64,000 nucleotides of DNA, from contig ML986578.1 in NCBI GenBank assembly GCA_010094045.1, positions 930,001 through 994,000 on the forward strand. Reading direction: 5' to 3'. The position numbers and the translations under genes are program-made. Shown here in pieces: positions 11,592 to 23,218 of this stretch. The notes under the pieces are model-generated. The model did no database searches and was not told the origin of the DNA. It saw only the letters and a list, made by a program, of their open reading frames with translations. Origin of the DNA: Lojkania enalia (lineage: Eukaryota; Ascomycota; Dothideomycetes; Pleosporales). The stretch's first letter is position 1. Every line of letters starts with the position of its first letter.

Positions 11592-11831
11592 TTACTTCTT
11601 TCCACCCCTCCCGCCCTTTCCACCCTTACCCTCCTCTGCCTTCTTCAAGTTCTTCCACCATGGACTATATGTGCCGTTGTTTTTGCCCGTTCGGTAGTGG
11701 ATAAACCAGCAAATTAATATGAGAAGGATGCAGCCGACAAGGCTGACGAGAAGGTCGACAAATAAAATGGGCTGAGCATTAAGAGTTGCGGTTGCGGCCG
11801 GTGGACCTCCGAGCCATCTAAAGTCGACCAT
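11592..11831 (-). CDS. Small single-pass membrane protein, hypothetical
   Basis: This reads as a 79-residue protein from the ATG at 11831 (MVDFRWLGG...). One strongly hydrophobic helix spans about residues 24-46 (ILFVDLLVSLVGCILLILIC), followed by HYRTGKNN and a lysine/glycine-rich tail (KKAEEGKGGKGGRGGKK). The positive tail predicts a cytosolic C-terminus. I do not recognise a family. The frame is open 12 codons further upstream. It stands alone between two gene-poor stretches, so it may be a genuine small gene, a last exon or a chance ORF. The compact layout of start, helix and charged tail favours a real gene slightly. Confidence 0.4.
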   Translation of the reverse strand: MVDFRWLGGPPAATATLNAQPILFVDLLVSLVGCILLILICWFIHYRTGKNNGTYSPWWKNLKKAEEGKGGKGGRGGKK

Positions 11832-12364
11832 AGTATCTAGCGAATGGTAGTGTAGCGTCCGATACACGTATCATAGGCAAGGGCGCTGGCAAACGAATGC
11901 AGTAAGAAAATGACGCGAGGCAGCCTGCTGCCGAAATAGAAGTGAATGCTTGATCCCCACGAAGAAAAGTAACTGGATAAAGTGACAAGTATAGATGATC
12001 CAGGCCGGGGGATTAAAGAGAGTTTTGGCAAGATCAGCGTGGCGTGATTTTTATCTCGCAGGGATAAGTCCGAAACGGCGCAGTTGTTTGAGGCGTTGCG
12101 TAGAATTTTCGAAACGCACCATGTCTGATAGTCTGAGGCTCTTCGGATGTCCGCGGACATTGTATAGCTACCGAGCGGACCGGAAATAAATATGTATACA
12201 TATATATTGGTGTCATGATGTTCTTAGTTGCTACGTATTACTTCTACAATCTCGTCCGCTCAATTCCAATGAGTGAAGTAATAAGGCGGCAGGTGAGCTC
12301 GGCACGAAAGGGGCGGCACGCTGATTGGAGCAAGCGACCTCGCCCCAAGCGCCAACACCTTTGG
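11832..12364. other. Intergenic, nothing recognised
   Basis: One overlapping minus-strand ORF (11837-12160) has no motif and partly shadows the small membrane protein. No RNA gene was seen. Confidence 0.5.
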
Positions 12365-12826
12365 TCAATAGATGCCTAGACGGCACCTAATGGTTCTCGC
12401 ATGGCGTAGAAAATGGTGCCAAGAGGACAATGTTGTTACCAGCCGGGATGACAGGTGCTGAGCGCACACGATGAGAACTTCAAGTCGCAAATGGCTGGGC
12501 ACATCGTCAAGAACATTGTCAGTCTTTAAGGCCAAATTCAACATCGACTTAATGGGCTGATAGGCCTCGCGTGGATTGCGCGTCTGATGTTTCGCGAAGG
12601 TTTCAATGGCGGTGGAAGTGGTCCGCTTTTTAAAATTGTCGTTCGAGAATCCGTCAGATGGCGCTATCCAACTGGACCAACCCGACTGGGAAGGGAACTC
12701 GCGAGCTAGGAAACGGGCCGCACAACTCCTGAGCTTCTGCTGTGAAAAGCTAAAACGCATTTCAAGGAATTGTTTCCTGACATGTGTTCGTTTTCTTCGA
12801 AGGAAGCTTATTCCCCTATGAATCAA
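12365..12826 (-). CDS. Unrecognised ORF of 153 codons
   Basis: An uninterrupted minus-strand ORF. Its second half resembles amphipathic helices (ETFAKHQTRNPREAYQPIK, then SMLNLALKTDNVLDDVPSHL and LRLEVLIVCAQHL). The first half is basic and less protein-like. A 71-codon plus-strand ORF overlaps it at 12606-12821, so strand is uncertain. No family, signal peptide or membrane helix is evident. A chance ORF of this length is unlikely but possible; it could also be a gene remnant. Confidence 0.25.
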   Translation of the reverse strand: MIHRGISFLRRKRTHVRKQFLEMRFSFSQQKLRSCAARFLAREFPSQSGWSSWIAPSDGFSNDNFKKRTTSTAIETFAKHQTRNPREAYQPIKSMLNLALKTDNVLDDVPSHLRLEVLIVCAQHLSSRLVTTLSSWHHFLRHARTIRCRLGIY

Positions 12827-13358
12827 GTATGTAAATTGCTTCTAGTAATCCATGCCAGTAGCCACCTCATGTGGTCAGTCTAGTTAGTGCTTCGCGTCAA
12901 GACGAGCGATCTCAGCACACTTATTTCCTACCTAATACGATTATGACCATATTATACTACTGGGCATTGTGCCACTATGATCTAATATAAATATTGTATT
13001 CCGAGGTTCGAATTCGCATCCTAATCTTTCCATGTTAGTCTTCGCTCGATTAGTTCGATAATAGGCTAGCGCACACGCCACACTTCATCGACGTCATCGC
13101 AGTGGAACCGCCATTGTCCCTACAAGCACAGTACCGTCACCTAAAACGTACAGAGTCTTTTGTTTTCACACACTGGAAATCCGCAATATGCGATTTAGCA
13201 TTTCCAATCTCCATTATCCTCGAGTGTCGCTTCGTTCTTCTGTGACACATTGATGACTTGAGTAAGCTTCCAGCTTCATCCTTCGAGGCGCAGTTAATTG
13301 AATAGCGCAGCCCCGACCAGCATTGCGGACAGTTATCTCTAACCGCACACTGTCTAAG
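12827..13358. other. Upstream region of the CSC1-like gene
   Basis: AT-rich with no coding signal. A GGTTCGAATTC string near 13005 resembles a tRNA T-loop, but the flanking stem does not pair. Confidence 0.5.
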
Positions 13359-16300
13359 ATGGACTCGCAGAGTGTTATAGATGCTCTTGAGCTGGTATTG
13401 ATGGAGAATGGGACATTGACTGCTTGGGATGGGAAGCCTAAGGTAAGTGAAGCTATACATCTCGCTATTGCTGTCCTACTCTATGTCACGCGTGTGCATT
13501 TCTATTGCGCTGGAAAATGCGTTTTATTTCTTATTTTATTTAACCTCTCGACGATTTCATTCCTTTTCATCAGTTCCCCATATTTATGTTCGCAATGGAT
13601 ACAATCGCGGTCATTCTGGATTCAATCTGTTGGTGCGCGATGGAGTACTAGTTGAAATCGCTAATTCCATCTTTACTGAAGCCTCGAGGCTCGGCTTCTC
13701 TAGCATCAGTCTTGTCGGCTTTTGTTCCAACATGGCTAACGGCAACCCTATTTGTTGCGGTGTTTATTGTGATCCGGGATCGATGCCCGAAAATCTATTC
13801 CCCGAGGACCTATATAGGCACCATTCCGGAGAAGTAGGCATCCTATTCTTGCATAATGTTCGATAATAACAAGTAGAAGAGATCGCACACCTACTGAAAG
13901 GCGCTCATACTTTGACTGGTTCCATACATTGAGAGTGGTTCCTGACAAATTTACGCTTTACCATCACTCTCTCGATTCCTACCTTTTCCTTCGCTTTTTA
14001 CGAACAACCATCTTTATTTGTGTCGTTGGAATAGGCCTCACATGGCCAATCCTGATGCCCGTTAATGCGGCAGGCGGTGGGACGTCTTCGCAGCTTGACA
14101 AGGTAACAATCGGCAACGTGTCGAAGAAGAAGCATTTATATGCTCATGCCGTACTTGCGTGGGTATACTTTAGTTTTGTCATGTTCACTGTGGCCCGCGA
14201 ACGACTTTGGCTGATTGGGCTCCGTCAAGCTTGGAATGTATCCAAGCCAAATGCTAAACGGCTGTCTTCCCGTACGGTCCTATTCTTGTCCGCGCCAAAA
14301 GAAGCGCTCGAGGAGAAAAATATGCATCGCTACTTTGGTGATGATGCTGTACGAATCTGGCCGGCCATCAAAGCAGAGAAATTAGGGTCCCTAGTGACGG
14401 AAAGGAATGGTGCAGTCGAGCAACTTGAAAATGCAGAGCTTGACCTAATACTAAAGGCTGATAAGAAAGGGAAGAAGATAGCGAGGAAATCAAATGGTAG
14501 GAATGGCGCGGCACCCACTTACGACGGCTTACCAGAGGACATGAGAAAATCTTTGAGGCCAACGCACAGGTTGAAGACGAAATCCGTAGGTAAACAAGTT
14601 GATAGTATTGAGTGGTTCCGGGACCACATCAAAGAGAAGGAGACACAGATAGAAAAGGCTCGGGATTCGTACCATCGCGAGGCGCACGAGAGCTACGGTG
14701 CTGCGGCCCTCTTTGTCGAGTTCCGAACCCTTGCCGCGGCCCAGCGAGCATATCAGCAGATTACATCATCTGGAGTATTGGAACTAACACCTAGGTATAC
14801 CGGGATCATGCCAGGCGAGGTTATATGGGATAATCTGACCCTAATTCCCGCACGACGAGTCTCTCAGGATGGAATGGCACACGCTTTGGTTATTGCTGTC
14901 ATCATCTTCTGGTCCATTCCTGTTGCGTTTGTATCGGCTATATCAAACGTCTCGTATTTGGCGCAGAAATACCAATGGCTTGGCTTTCTCAACAAGCTAC
15001 CAGATCCAGTTATGGGCTTGTTGACTGGTCTTGTGCCACCTTTGGCAACGAGTTTGCTCAGCAAATATGTCCCAAATATCTTTAGGTGTAAGTACCTTCG
15101 ACGTAGAAAAGTCTCAAACAGCTAATGAGGTTGTACACATAGATATCTTCAAAACATTCGGCGAACCCACAAACACATCGGCAGAGCTCAAAGTCCTGAA
15201 GTGGTACTACGTCTTCCAAGTAGCACAAGTTTTCCTTGTTACAACTCTATCTTCCGGAGCAACTGCCGTCATATCCCAAGTTGCTAGTGATATCACGTCC
15301 GTGCCGACGATTTTAGCTCAACAGCTACCCAGTTCTAGCAACTTTTATCTTACGTATTTCATAGTGCAAGGCTTGACTAGCTCGTCTGATAACCTCCTCA
15401 ACTACTCAGATCTCCTATCCTATCTGTTTTTCAATCGATTCTTTGACAAGACGCCTCGCCAGAAATACAATAGATATACGAGTATGAGAGGCATAGCCTG
15501 GGGCAAAGTGTTCCCGAAATTTGTCAACTTCGTGATCATCGGCAAGTATCCCCCTATGTACATACGTGCAGGTAGGAATACCAATTGACTTGCTACAGCA
15601 ATTGTGTACTCGTGCATCCAACCCCTAGTACTTGGCTTCGCAGCCACGGGCATCGCCCTCTTCTACTTCAGCTACCGCTACATGCTCCTATACACCGTGC
15701 AAGCCAAAATCGATACAAAAGGCCATTGTTACACGCTAGCCCTCCAACAAATGCTCACGGGCGTCTATCTCGCAGAGCTCTGTCTCATCGGGCTCTTCGG
15801 GCTCCGCAAAGCACAGGGCCCCTCTATCATGACGGCTATCCTTTTCATTGTCACAGTCCTCTACAACGCAGCAATGAACCGTTACTTGGCACCGCTGGAA
15901 AAATATCTCCCCGTCGACCTTACCGCCGAAGAAGCTGATGACAGTGAACAAACGCCGCTCCTCGACTCCGCGGAACAGGGAGAGGCGCTGCACCCCACGG
16001 CCTCGCATATCCGCCGCGCGGCCCAACATGTCCCGCGCCGGGTCCTCGACCCTATGTCCCGCTTCTTCCAACCGCATATCTTCGCCTCGCATAATGCGCT
16101 CCGGGCCTGGCTGAAGGAAGGCGATTTCGACGAGGAGGATGTGCCGCAGTATACCGAGGACGATGTTCAGAAGGCGTATCTGAATCCCGCGCTCACAAGC
16201 CCGACGCCTGTGGCTTGGATGCCGAGGGATTGGATGGGGGTCAGTAGGACGGAGATTGCGGAGTGTGAGGGGAAGGGATTGCGGGCTAGTGATCAGGGGG

Positions 16301-16386
16301 CTTGGATCGATGAGCGGGGCAGGGTGAAGTGGAAGGAGGAGGACTTTGGAGAGGTGCCGGTTTTCAAAAAGGGCGTAAAGTGGTAG
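13359..16386 (+). CDS. CSC1/TMEM63/OSCA-type stress-gated cation channel (DUF221)
   Basis: Plasma-membrane channel of the mechanosensitive, calcium-permeable OSCA/TMEM63 superfamily. Model: exons 13359-13442, 13652-13833, 13901-15087, 15143-15541 and 15599-16386; 879 residues. The core is secure: a first helix in SLASVLSAFVPTWLTATLF, then PRTYIGTIPEKRSYFDW, HHSLDSYLFLRFLR, the cytosolic RNA-binding-like loop (about residues 190-390), the pore-forming 7TM block and an acidic C-terminal tail. Intron 4 (15542-15598) is a GC-AG intron (GCAAGT donor), required to join FVII to AIVYSCIQPLVLGFA. The weak point is the 5' end. Exon 2 has no ATG in frame, so an upstream exon is needed. The ATG at 13359 with GTAAGT at 13443 joins it in phase only through the acceptor TACTAG at 13651. 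A better acceptor (13573) gives a 53-residue product ending exactly at that TAG. Confidence 0.88.
15542..15598 (+). other. GC-AG intron in the CSC1-like gene
   Basis: The donor is G|GCAAGT, the standard context for the minor GC class, and the acceptor is CTACAG. Only this splice keeps the conserved I-I-A-I-V-Y-S run in frame; the nearby GT (15546) gives the wrong phase. Confidence 0.8.
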
Positions 16387-17463
16387 GGAGGCTTTTCTGG
16401 AAGGTGGGCGAGCTAGATGTAGAGATGGAATGTATGGAACGAATGATTATCTGTAATCAAGCAAGGTTATTTATTCTAAGGTCTGCAGACGCAAGGAATA
16501 GGAATAGGAATACCACAACCCTTCGGGGTTTCTAACATGCGATTCTCGTCCCTCTCTACTAAATCTGTATGCTACGAGAACTCACAATATACCTTATGTC
16601 GCAACACGCAACAGATGCGAGTAAGTAGCGCACTAGCATCCCACTTAACCCCCCACCCATCGCCGGATCACGCAACATCGATTCCCTGCACCATATGCAT
16701 GGCAACTATACATAGATTCCGACAAACCTACATCCGTACATACATGAAACCAATAGATCTCATATGCAAATCTATCACTCAGCAAGTCCAGATGTTGTCC
16801 AAACAACCTTCGCCTCCACCCCCGCGGCCCCCTCCCCCCCCCAAAAAAAAAAAGATTCCATCTAGCTAGTTCCCTCCGCGCTCAAACCGCTAGGCTGCGG
16901 AAATAAAGATAAGATATATGTGGGCACCCGCACGTGGGGACGACGATCGTCATATCGATCGCCATGGATTTACATCTGTAACCTTGGAACGTTATTCGTA
17001 TCCAAACACCCGGGGCGCGCGGGGATCTTGCCAGAAGCGGGAATACGGTGTGGAATATCCGATCTGATCTTACACTACCGAACAAATTTACTCGTACACA
17101 CAGTTTAATTCATATCATTGCTATGCACACGCGCACGTAGCCCTCGTACGGAAAGAAAAGTACATTCCTTCCCATCGAGGGACCGTCCGTCAGGGTATTC
17201 AGCGTCCGATCTCGCAACACCTAAAATATAAATCGTTTGAAGGAATAAAAAAGATACAAGCAAGGATCATGATCATCATATCGTGAGATGCGGAGTTCTA
17301 TCTACCTCGAAGTAGATCCGCACGCCGTCTAAAGTAAAGAGCGGAAAAGATGCCGTTGCGGAAATGTGAATAGATTTTTCGTGTGGCTCGGGCGCTGCAA
17401 TGCGATTGTGCTGGTAGCACGCCTCCAAATGTACAATGTGTGTGAGAGGGAAAGATGAGCGGT
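16387..17463. other. Convergent 3' region
   Basis: 3' flanks of the CSC1-like gene (plus) and the MARVEL-type gene (minus). It holds a C-run followed by an A-run at about 16833-16853 and AT-rich stretches. No gene was recognised. Confidence 0.5.
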
Positions 17464-18202
17464 TTAGACGTAGCTTCCTCGCCTGCTGTGGTGTGAGTGC
17501 CTAGGGCTGCGCGAGCGATGGCCGCGGTGCCCGCGGGAGTAGTGCGATTCGCGCTTGACGACTACGCGGTCGCGCTTGTCGTAGTGGCGGTGGACGAGCA
17601 GCGCAAAGATCATGGTTAAGAAGAAGAAAATGATGTTCCTAAGTAAGAGGTCAATCCATTGTCCAAAAACCAAAGCCACTCAAAAAAAAAAAAAAAAAAA
17701 AGAGAAGTCCGTACATGATCCCAAAGGCCCAGCTGGCTTTGAGCATGGCGCAGTACTTGTCCGTGTGGATCGCCCATCTATTCCCCGAGATCTGGAAGGG
17801 GCCAAGGTCGAAGAAGTAGGAGTCGTCGGTGAAGCCGTGGTCGGTGCAGTCCGCGTTGCCGATGCCGCGGAGCTCGTACACACCGCCGATCAGGGCGCCG
17901 ACGAAGAGCAGGTCGACGAAGGCGACGAAGCCGGCCGAGTGCTTTGCGCGGGCGTAGAGGAACAGCGTGCCCACCGCCCACGCCAGGGCCAGCACCGAGA
18001 CGATGAACAGCACGAGAATGGAGCGCGGTGTGAGGACGTCGTTGCTGTCATACATGTCTACGAAATAGGCAAGCACTGTGATGGGCGGCGGTTAGTAGAC
18101 TGAGGCGAAAAGAAAAAGGAAACACCTACTGCCGACGGCGGGAATCAGCGTGATGATTTCCATCACCCGCCAAAACCCAAAGGAAAATCCAGAGAAGGTC
18201 AT
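17464..18202 (-). CDS. MARVEL-type four-helix membrane protein
   Basis: Exons 18202-18130, 18075-17715 and 17638-17464 give 202 residues. Four hydrophobic helices are visible: VMEIITLIPAVGMLAYFVDM, SILVLFIVSVLALAWAVGTL, FVAFVDLLFVGALIGGVYEL, and NIIFFFLTMIFALLVH after the splice GIM|NII. A cysteine-containing loop (about residues 95-145, with ADCTDHG and KYCAML) sits between helices 3 and 4. The C-terminus is rich in His/Arg/Ser (RGHRGHRSRSPRHSHHSRRG), fitting a phosphorylated cytosolic tail. The topology and the aromatic-rich first helix fit fungal MARVEL-domain proteins linked to membrane apposition and trafficking; the label is by topology and general resemblance. Intron 2 (17639-17714) contains a run of 20 T; retaining it would add a phenylalanine run and change the last helix. 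Confidence 0.8.
17682..17701 (+). repeat. A20 run inside a MARVEL-gene intron
   Basis: Twenty A on the plus strand (T20 in the sense strand) between the donor and the branch region of the intron 17639-17714. The run length probably varies between strains. Confidence 0.8.
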
Positions 18203-20415
18203 AATGGCTGACTGCTATTTGATGATAGGCGCTACGCCGAGACGACGGGATTGATGTGCGAGTTTGCGCGGTATATGTGCTGGTGGGACCACGGGTGACG
18301 AGCTGTATGCCGGTTGGCAGGCGGGGTGATGGTGGTGATGCGACCCGGTGAATGGACAGCGAAGGAGCGGCGGGACGGCTGACGGCAGAAGGCGACAGCG
18401 TGGAACAGAGGCCTTTTTAAAGCTGCAGACCGGGACGAAGCTGGTACAGGCTCGTCGCTGTAAAACTACCAGAGTCTTGAAGCGCAGTGGGCGGGTGACG
18501 TATGTAGTGAGGCAGACGGAAACCTGCTCGGTATTGTACTATACTGCTTGGCGTAGGGCCTCTCCGGGCGAGGGGTGCGAGATGGCGGGGAAGAGGCTGG
18601 GAGAGAAGAAAACCCGGTGGCTGACCACGGGTGCACGGCTCGCCAAACAAAACACCACCAACAACAGTAGCAGCAGTCTTGAACAAGCAAATGCGCTCGC
18701 TAGGACAAACGAGAGGGCTCGTCACTGTTTGGACGGGCGCTCGCTACAGCCCTAGTGTTAGTCAGGAACGGCACCTCACGACGACCCGCACGCAAGCCAC
18801 TATCACCAGCGTGCTACCGGCCGACCACTCCTGCGGCTACTAGGCCATCCATCTTTCTCGCTGCTGTCTCGGGGCTATTTCAGCTTCGGCTCTAGCCCGC
18901 GCGCTCCACAATGATCCAGTGGCATTATTGTACATATGCAGTCGGGTCGTCAAGGCTGTCGATAGCCAACGTGGCCGTCGCAGCCCCGCCAGGCTGGACG
19001 GCGCCGGGGAGCTTCAGTTCACTGCATACCCTGCACTGTATACCCTTACTACTGTACGGCGCTCTTCTTCCTTCGGAGTTGGGCTGTCTTCCCGTCTCCC
19101 GCCTCCCAGCGCTTTGGGCAGCGGGCCCGGACGACGCTGGATCTCGCCAGCAACGGCTGTCCACCTTGACTGATGCGGTAACCCACTAACCCGACGCACC
19201 CGACTCCGTGCTCCCTGTTGTTCCTCGCGGACGCATCTCCTTTCAGATGCATCGCATCGCCCTCCACAATATATTCATGCTGTGCCTCATTTCCAGACTC
19301 CGCTGCTGCTGTCGTGATCTCCCAGGGCCCCCAGGCCTGCCAGCGACGACCGCCGGCCATCTACGCCCCTTTCTTCCGGGCCCGACCATTCATCCATCCC
19401 GCTGACGCCCAGCTTCGGTCGCAGTTAGTCGCGGTCGCCAGGGCTTATCGCTGGGCCCAGCGACCTTTGCACGCTCCCTGTGGCGCTTTTTTCCTGTCTG
19501 GTCCATGGCATTCTGGCTAGCATCGAACCCACTGCTGTACTGTACTGCTCCTCCAACCTGGCTGCTTCTCTGCTTCCTGTCAGCTTGAACGCCGCGAGCC
19601 ATTGGGCCACACCCGACCGTAGCTGCAATAGGCGCGATGCCCCTGTGATGCTCCTCGGCAGAGGGAAGCCTTCGCCAGTAGTTAATTGTTCCCGGTGCCA
19701 TACGAATGACTATGACATGGTTCCTTATCGAGCACAGGACCCTCTCCGCATCTTCTACACCCATTTGGGGAACCTAGTACTCTACCCTTACCTTTGAGAC
19801 GCACATGCATGCAAGGATTATTGAAATAACTCCCATATATCCTACACCATCTCACACAACTCAACACCATCTTTGCGTCTCCTCTTCAAGTCTCTTCGCG
19901 TCCTTCCACCGGGGTGCTCGTCCCTCCTTCTCTCATCCATCGCGCCATCCGTTACTCCTCCGCAGCCTCACCACCACCACCACCACCCCGCAGCCGTCCA
20001 GTGCTACTCTGGACCTCAGCCGCACGCCTCGCTGTGGCCTGACCTACCCCCCAATTGCAAGCCAGTGATGAACTCTTAGAAGCATTCCCGAGCCTGCCTT
20101 GCACCACCCTTCCTGACCTGATATTCCGTTTGTTGCGCCAACGCCACAGCGCTCAAACACCCTCGGACACCGATTATTCCGCACACCACGCTCATTCTGC
20201 CTATATTATTATCCTGGCACCCGCGACTGAACTCTATCTGCCTCTCCCCTTACCTGGAGAAGAACTCCAAGGGCTACAGCCTCCTGAACAGACTCTGTAA
20301 GGCTGTACGCTTCACCGGCCTCTCTTTCGAGGTTCGCTAAATCTCTATTTGTCCATGGTGGACTGCAGCACTTTAATCAAAGCAATCTTCGTGTAAAACG
20401 CGCCTCTGATCAGCA
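18203..20415. other. Long upstream region of two divergent genes
   Basis: This 2.2 kb separates the MARVEL-type gene (minus) from the next plus-strand gene. It is GC-rich with many overlapping ORFs in all frames and no recognisable protein. The right part (about 19850-20300) is CT-rich, including a short CCA/CAC microsatellite at about 19965-19987, as is common in fungal promoters and leaders. Confidence 0.5.
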
Positions 20416-23218
20416 ATGTCTGCACGAGGAGCGAGGAGCCGCAAAGCTATTGCCAAAGATATCGAAAAGAAGGAAAAGAAGGCTGCAGGGAAGAGTAGGC
20501 CTGTAGAATCTATCCGAAGGCCCCACGACGCGTTCGCTGATTGGCATCCCACGCCTAGCCGGGCCGGAAGGGATACTAGCCTCCCTTCCAGGTCCTTTAC
20601 CATCTCCAGCGATGCAAGCCGCGCGACCTCGCGAAGCAGCTCAACACACGCCAGTGGGAATCGCCCGCGCCTGGGTACAATTAATTCAAGCGATTCTCTG
20701 GAGATTAGGCCGACTGATCGGCCCAAGACCTCGGCGAGTCGGTCGGCATCCATATCTGACACTTCGACTACTGGAAAAGAAAAGACCAAGTATCAGACCA
20801 CCCATGGGAAAGGAACAAAGGCGCCTCGGGGCAGGGGCGGCGGTGTTCCAGTGAAGAAGCCCGTTGTCGCCTCTCCTCCTCCGCCACTATTTCGCGCCGA
20901 GTCGAGCGTTGGACAAGTCCCCACTGGCCAAAAGACATGGATGAATTTCCGAATATGGGAAGGCGGCCACTCAGGTCTCCGTCCATATGGTGGTTTTGAT
21001 TATGTATGTTTGCACTTTAAAAATTCATCCAAGATTCGCCCGAGCTAACTTTGATAGGATGAGCATATGCAGGAGGGCAATGTTCTGATTTACTTCAAGG
21101 AAGAGCAGGCATCCGAAGATCGTCCTGTACCTTCCATTCGGGCTGATCTAGATGTGCTAGAGAACTCAGGATCTACGTGGCTATGTAACGCGTTGCTCTA
21201 TGGCCGCATTGATGACAATGAGGACGAGTGGACGCTCCCTGGCAGTCCAGAATCGTCCATTCCCACTACCAGTTTTCCTTCGAATAGTTTCCAGCCAGGC
21301 CCTCGGAAGATGCTCTCTCCGACCTCGCCAGGAGGCCGGTCGCCGCCGCCTTTCAACATTGACAGTCAAGCGTATTTCGGAGTGCCTGGATCAACGGCGC
21401 CGTCAAGAAATGAGTTCCGTCCTGACATGGACCGCTCTGGAGGTATCCATTCACCGCCACCCTTTCAGCGGCCCAGCCAAAGACAAGCGACTCACGAACT
21501 CTGGTTTACTGCTCCTGCACATATCAAAACTCCTCAGGGCCAAAGGTTGCACCATGTCGCGGTCCGTAACTTTTTAGCCATGCTGCACAACAAGCCTATA
21601 GTGGGGGCAGACATCTTCGAGATGCTGAGCACTCTGCAGCCCGAGATACAAGTCATGTATGACCTCGACCATGATGAACGAGCTGGGATCACACCTCGCG
21701 AGCGTAGTGTGCAAATGATAACTCGGTACCTCAGTGACCACAGACTGGACGACATTAGAGATAGTATCAGGCTCGCATTGGGACTTCTTGCATGGGCGGA
21801 ACAGGACAACGTGAAGTGGCGTCAGGGTTATCTTGAAAGTTTCGTGCACCTTGCTGGCATCATGTCCCCCCATCTCGAGGATTATCCGGAATTTAAGAGG
21901 TTATCTATCGTCACAAGAAGAAATCTCGGTATTGCCGGAAAAGAGCTACAGCTTCGGGTCATGGAAGCGGAGGAGCGATTGTCGAGCTTCGACTTCGGCG
22001 ATTTATGGATGGACAATCCAAAGGCCGCTACGAACCCCATCTATCAGAGCTACAACACATTCCGTCAGTTCCTGATAAAGTATTACACGATCAAACACAA
22101 GACATGGCCTCCGAACCAGGGCAAAAGCTGGTTAAATCGGAAGATGATCCTGGAACTACAAGAACACTTTGGATCGCTTTATGACTTACTCGTCAATCGG
22201 GACATTGTATGGGATTCTCAGGAAGAGCGCCCGGGGAAGAAGTGGCAGATGGCGCACCGGACCAATCAGGATGTCAAGGCCGACCATCCTGATATTAACC
22301 TCACTGATATGTTAGTGACGTTTGATAACCGACACGGGTACCTCCATATTCCCCACCCTTATCCGCTTCTGCCGCGCGAAGTCCCGTCGTCAGTGAAGTC
22401 GCCTCAGAAGAAGAGCTTCTTCAGTGGTTTAAAGAAGCCAAAGATGGATGCTATGAAGGACACAAAAGCTCATTTGCAACTCTCGATTGTGTTTAGCGAT
22501 GCTACAAATGGTGAGAAGCTAGATAAATCATTCAAGGGTGAGTATGAATAATTTTACTTGTGATCGAGCCAAACTCACGAAAATCACAGAAAGTAAACTA
22601 TTAGAACTGTTCGAGGATTTCGAGCTCTGTGCGGATCTTAATGGCGTTACACCACGTCAAGCCCGCCTTGGTAGATGGATCCTCTTATACGGCATCCTTC
22701 AAGTCCTCTCCAAGCTATCCGTCGATATTCAAGGTCTGAAATGGACGGATGGGGTGGAGTACTTATTATGCACGGATCTTAAGAGGTGTCCAGACTGGGT
22801 GACAAATGGCCAGGCCGAATTCATGGAAGCCTCTCAGCAGAGGAGTTGGTGTTGGCAGCGCGAATGGGACCCTACGCCGATCCCAAATGCGCCCGTCGAG
22901 CTTGAAGGCTCTTCAATGCCTGTTGGTGAGCAACTAGATGGCGCTACGATGCTGAACCATGACATTCGGCGGATTAGCGAAAAGATCGAAGAAATGGGTC
23001 GATCTAGGGCTTACGAGAGGAGGATTGAAAACGAGAAGGTGAAGCAGGGAGACTTCACGAAGACAAAACAGGTCGACGATTCGTATCGGCTCACGGAGAG
23101 TGACTTTGTGCAAAGGCCAACGGTTCCGATAAGGTCCCCACTTCGGTCGCCGGCCTCGCCCCAGGCTTATCCAGTTCGAGGCCCTTACTACTCAGACGAG
23201 AAGAATGGTTGGGCTTGA
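20416..23218 (+). CDS. Large conserved fungal protein of unknown function (DUF8004-like)
   Basis: Exons 20416-21003, 21058-22537 and 22590-23218 give 898 residues. Introns: 21004-21057 (GTATGT/GCTAAC/ATAG) and 22538-22589 (GTGAGT/ACAG). Residues 1-170 are basic, Ser/Thr/Pro-rich and probably disordered. A conserved-looking block then begins with TWMNFRIWEGGHSGLRPYGG and continues as DEHMQEGNVLIYFKEEQ. After a proline-rich insert come ELWFTAP, VRNFLAMLHNKPIVGADIFE, a helical region to about residue 690, and WQREWDPTPIP near residue 790. The tail is charged. I know this architecture from filamentous fungi only, and the label DUF8004 is from memory. There is no membrane helix, signal peptide or catalytic motif. 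A cytosolic or nuclear scaffold role is a guess. Confidence 0.85.

Noticed and set aside
12995..13015. T-loop-like GGTTCGAATTC suggesting a tRNA
   Set aside because: The flanking five-base stem does not pair, and no A-box or anticodon arm fits upstream.
13574..13651. Hydrophobic mini-exon read as the end of an RTA1-type protein
   Set aside because: Resemblance is vague and only about 53 residues could be assembled; kept as an alternative-splicing observation instead.
16931..16938. CACGTGGG, a PHO4/NUC-1-type site
   Set aside because: It lies between two convergent gene ends, not in a promoter; CACGTG is expected about 15 times in 64 kb.
18300..19800. Several ORFs of 60-135 codons on both strands
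   Set aside because: They overlap in many frames in a GC-rich stretch, have low-complexity composition and show no family motif or splice logic.
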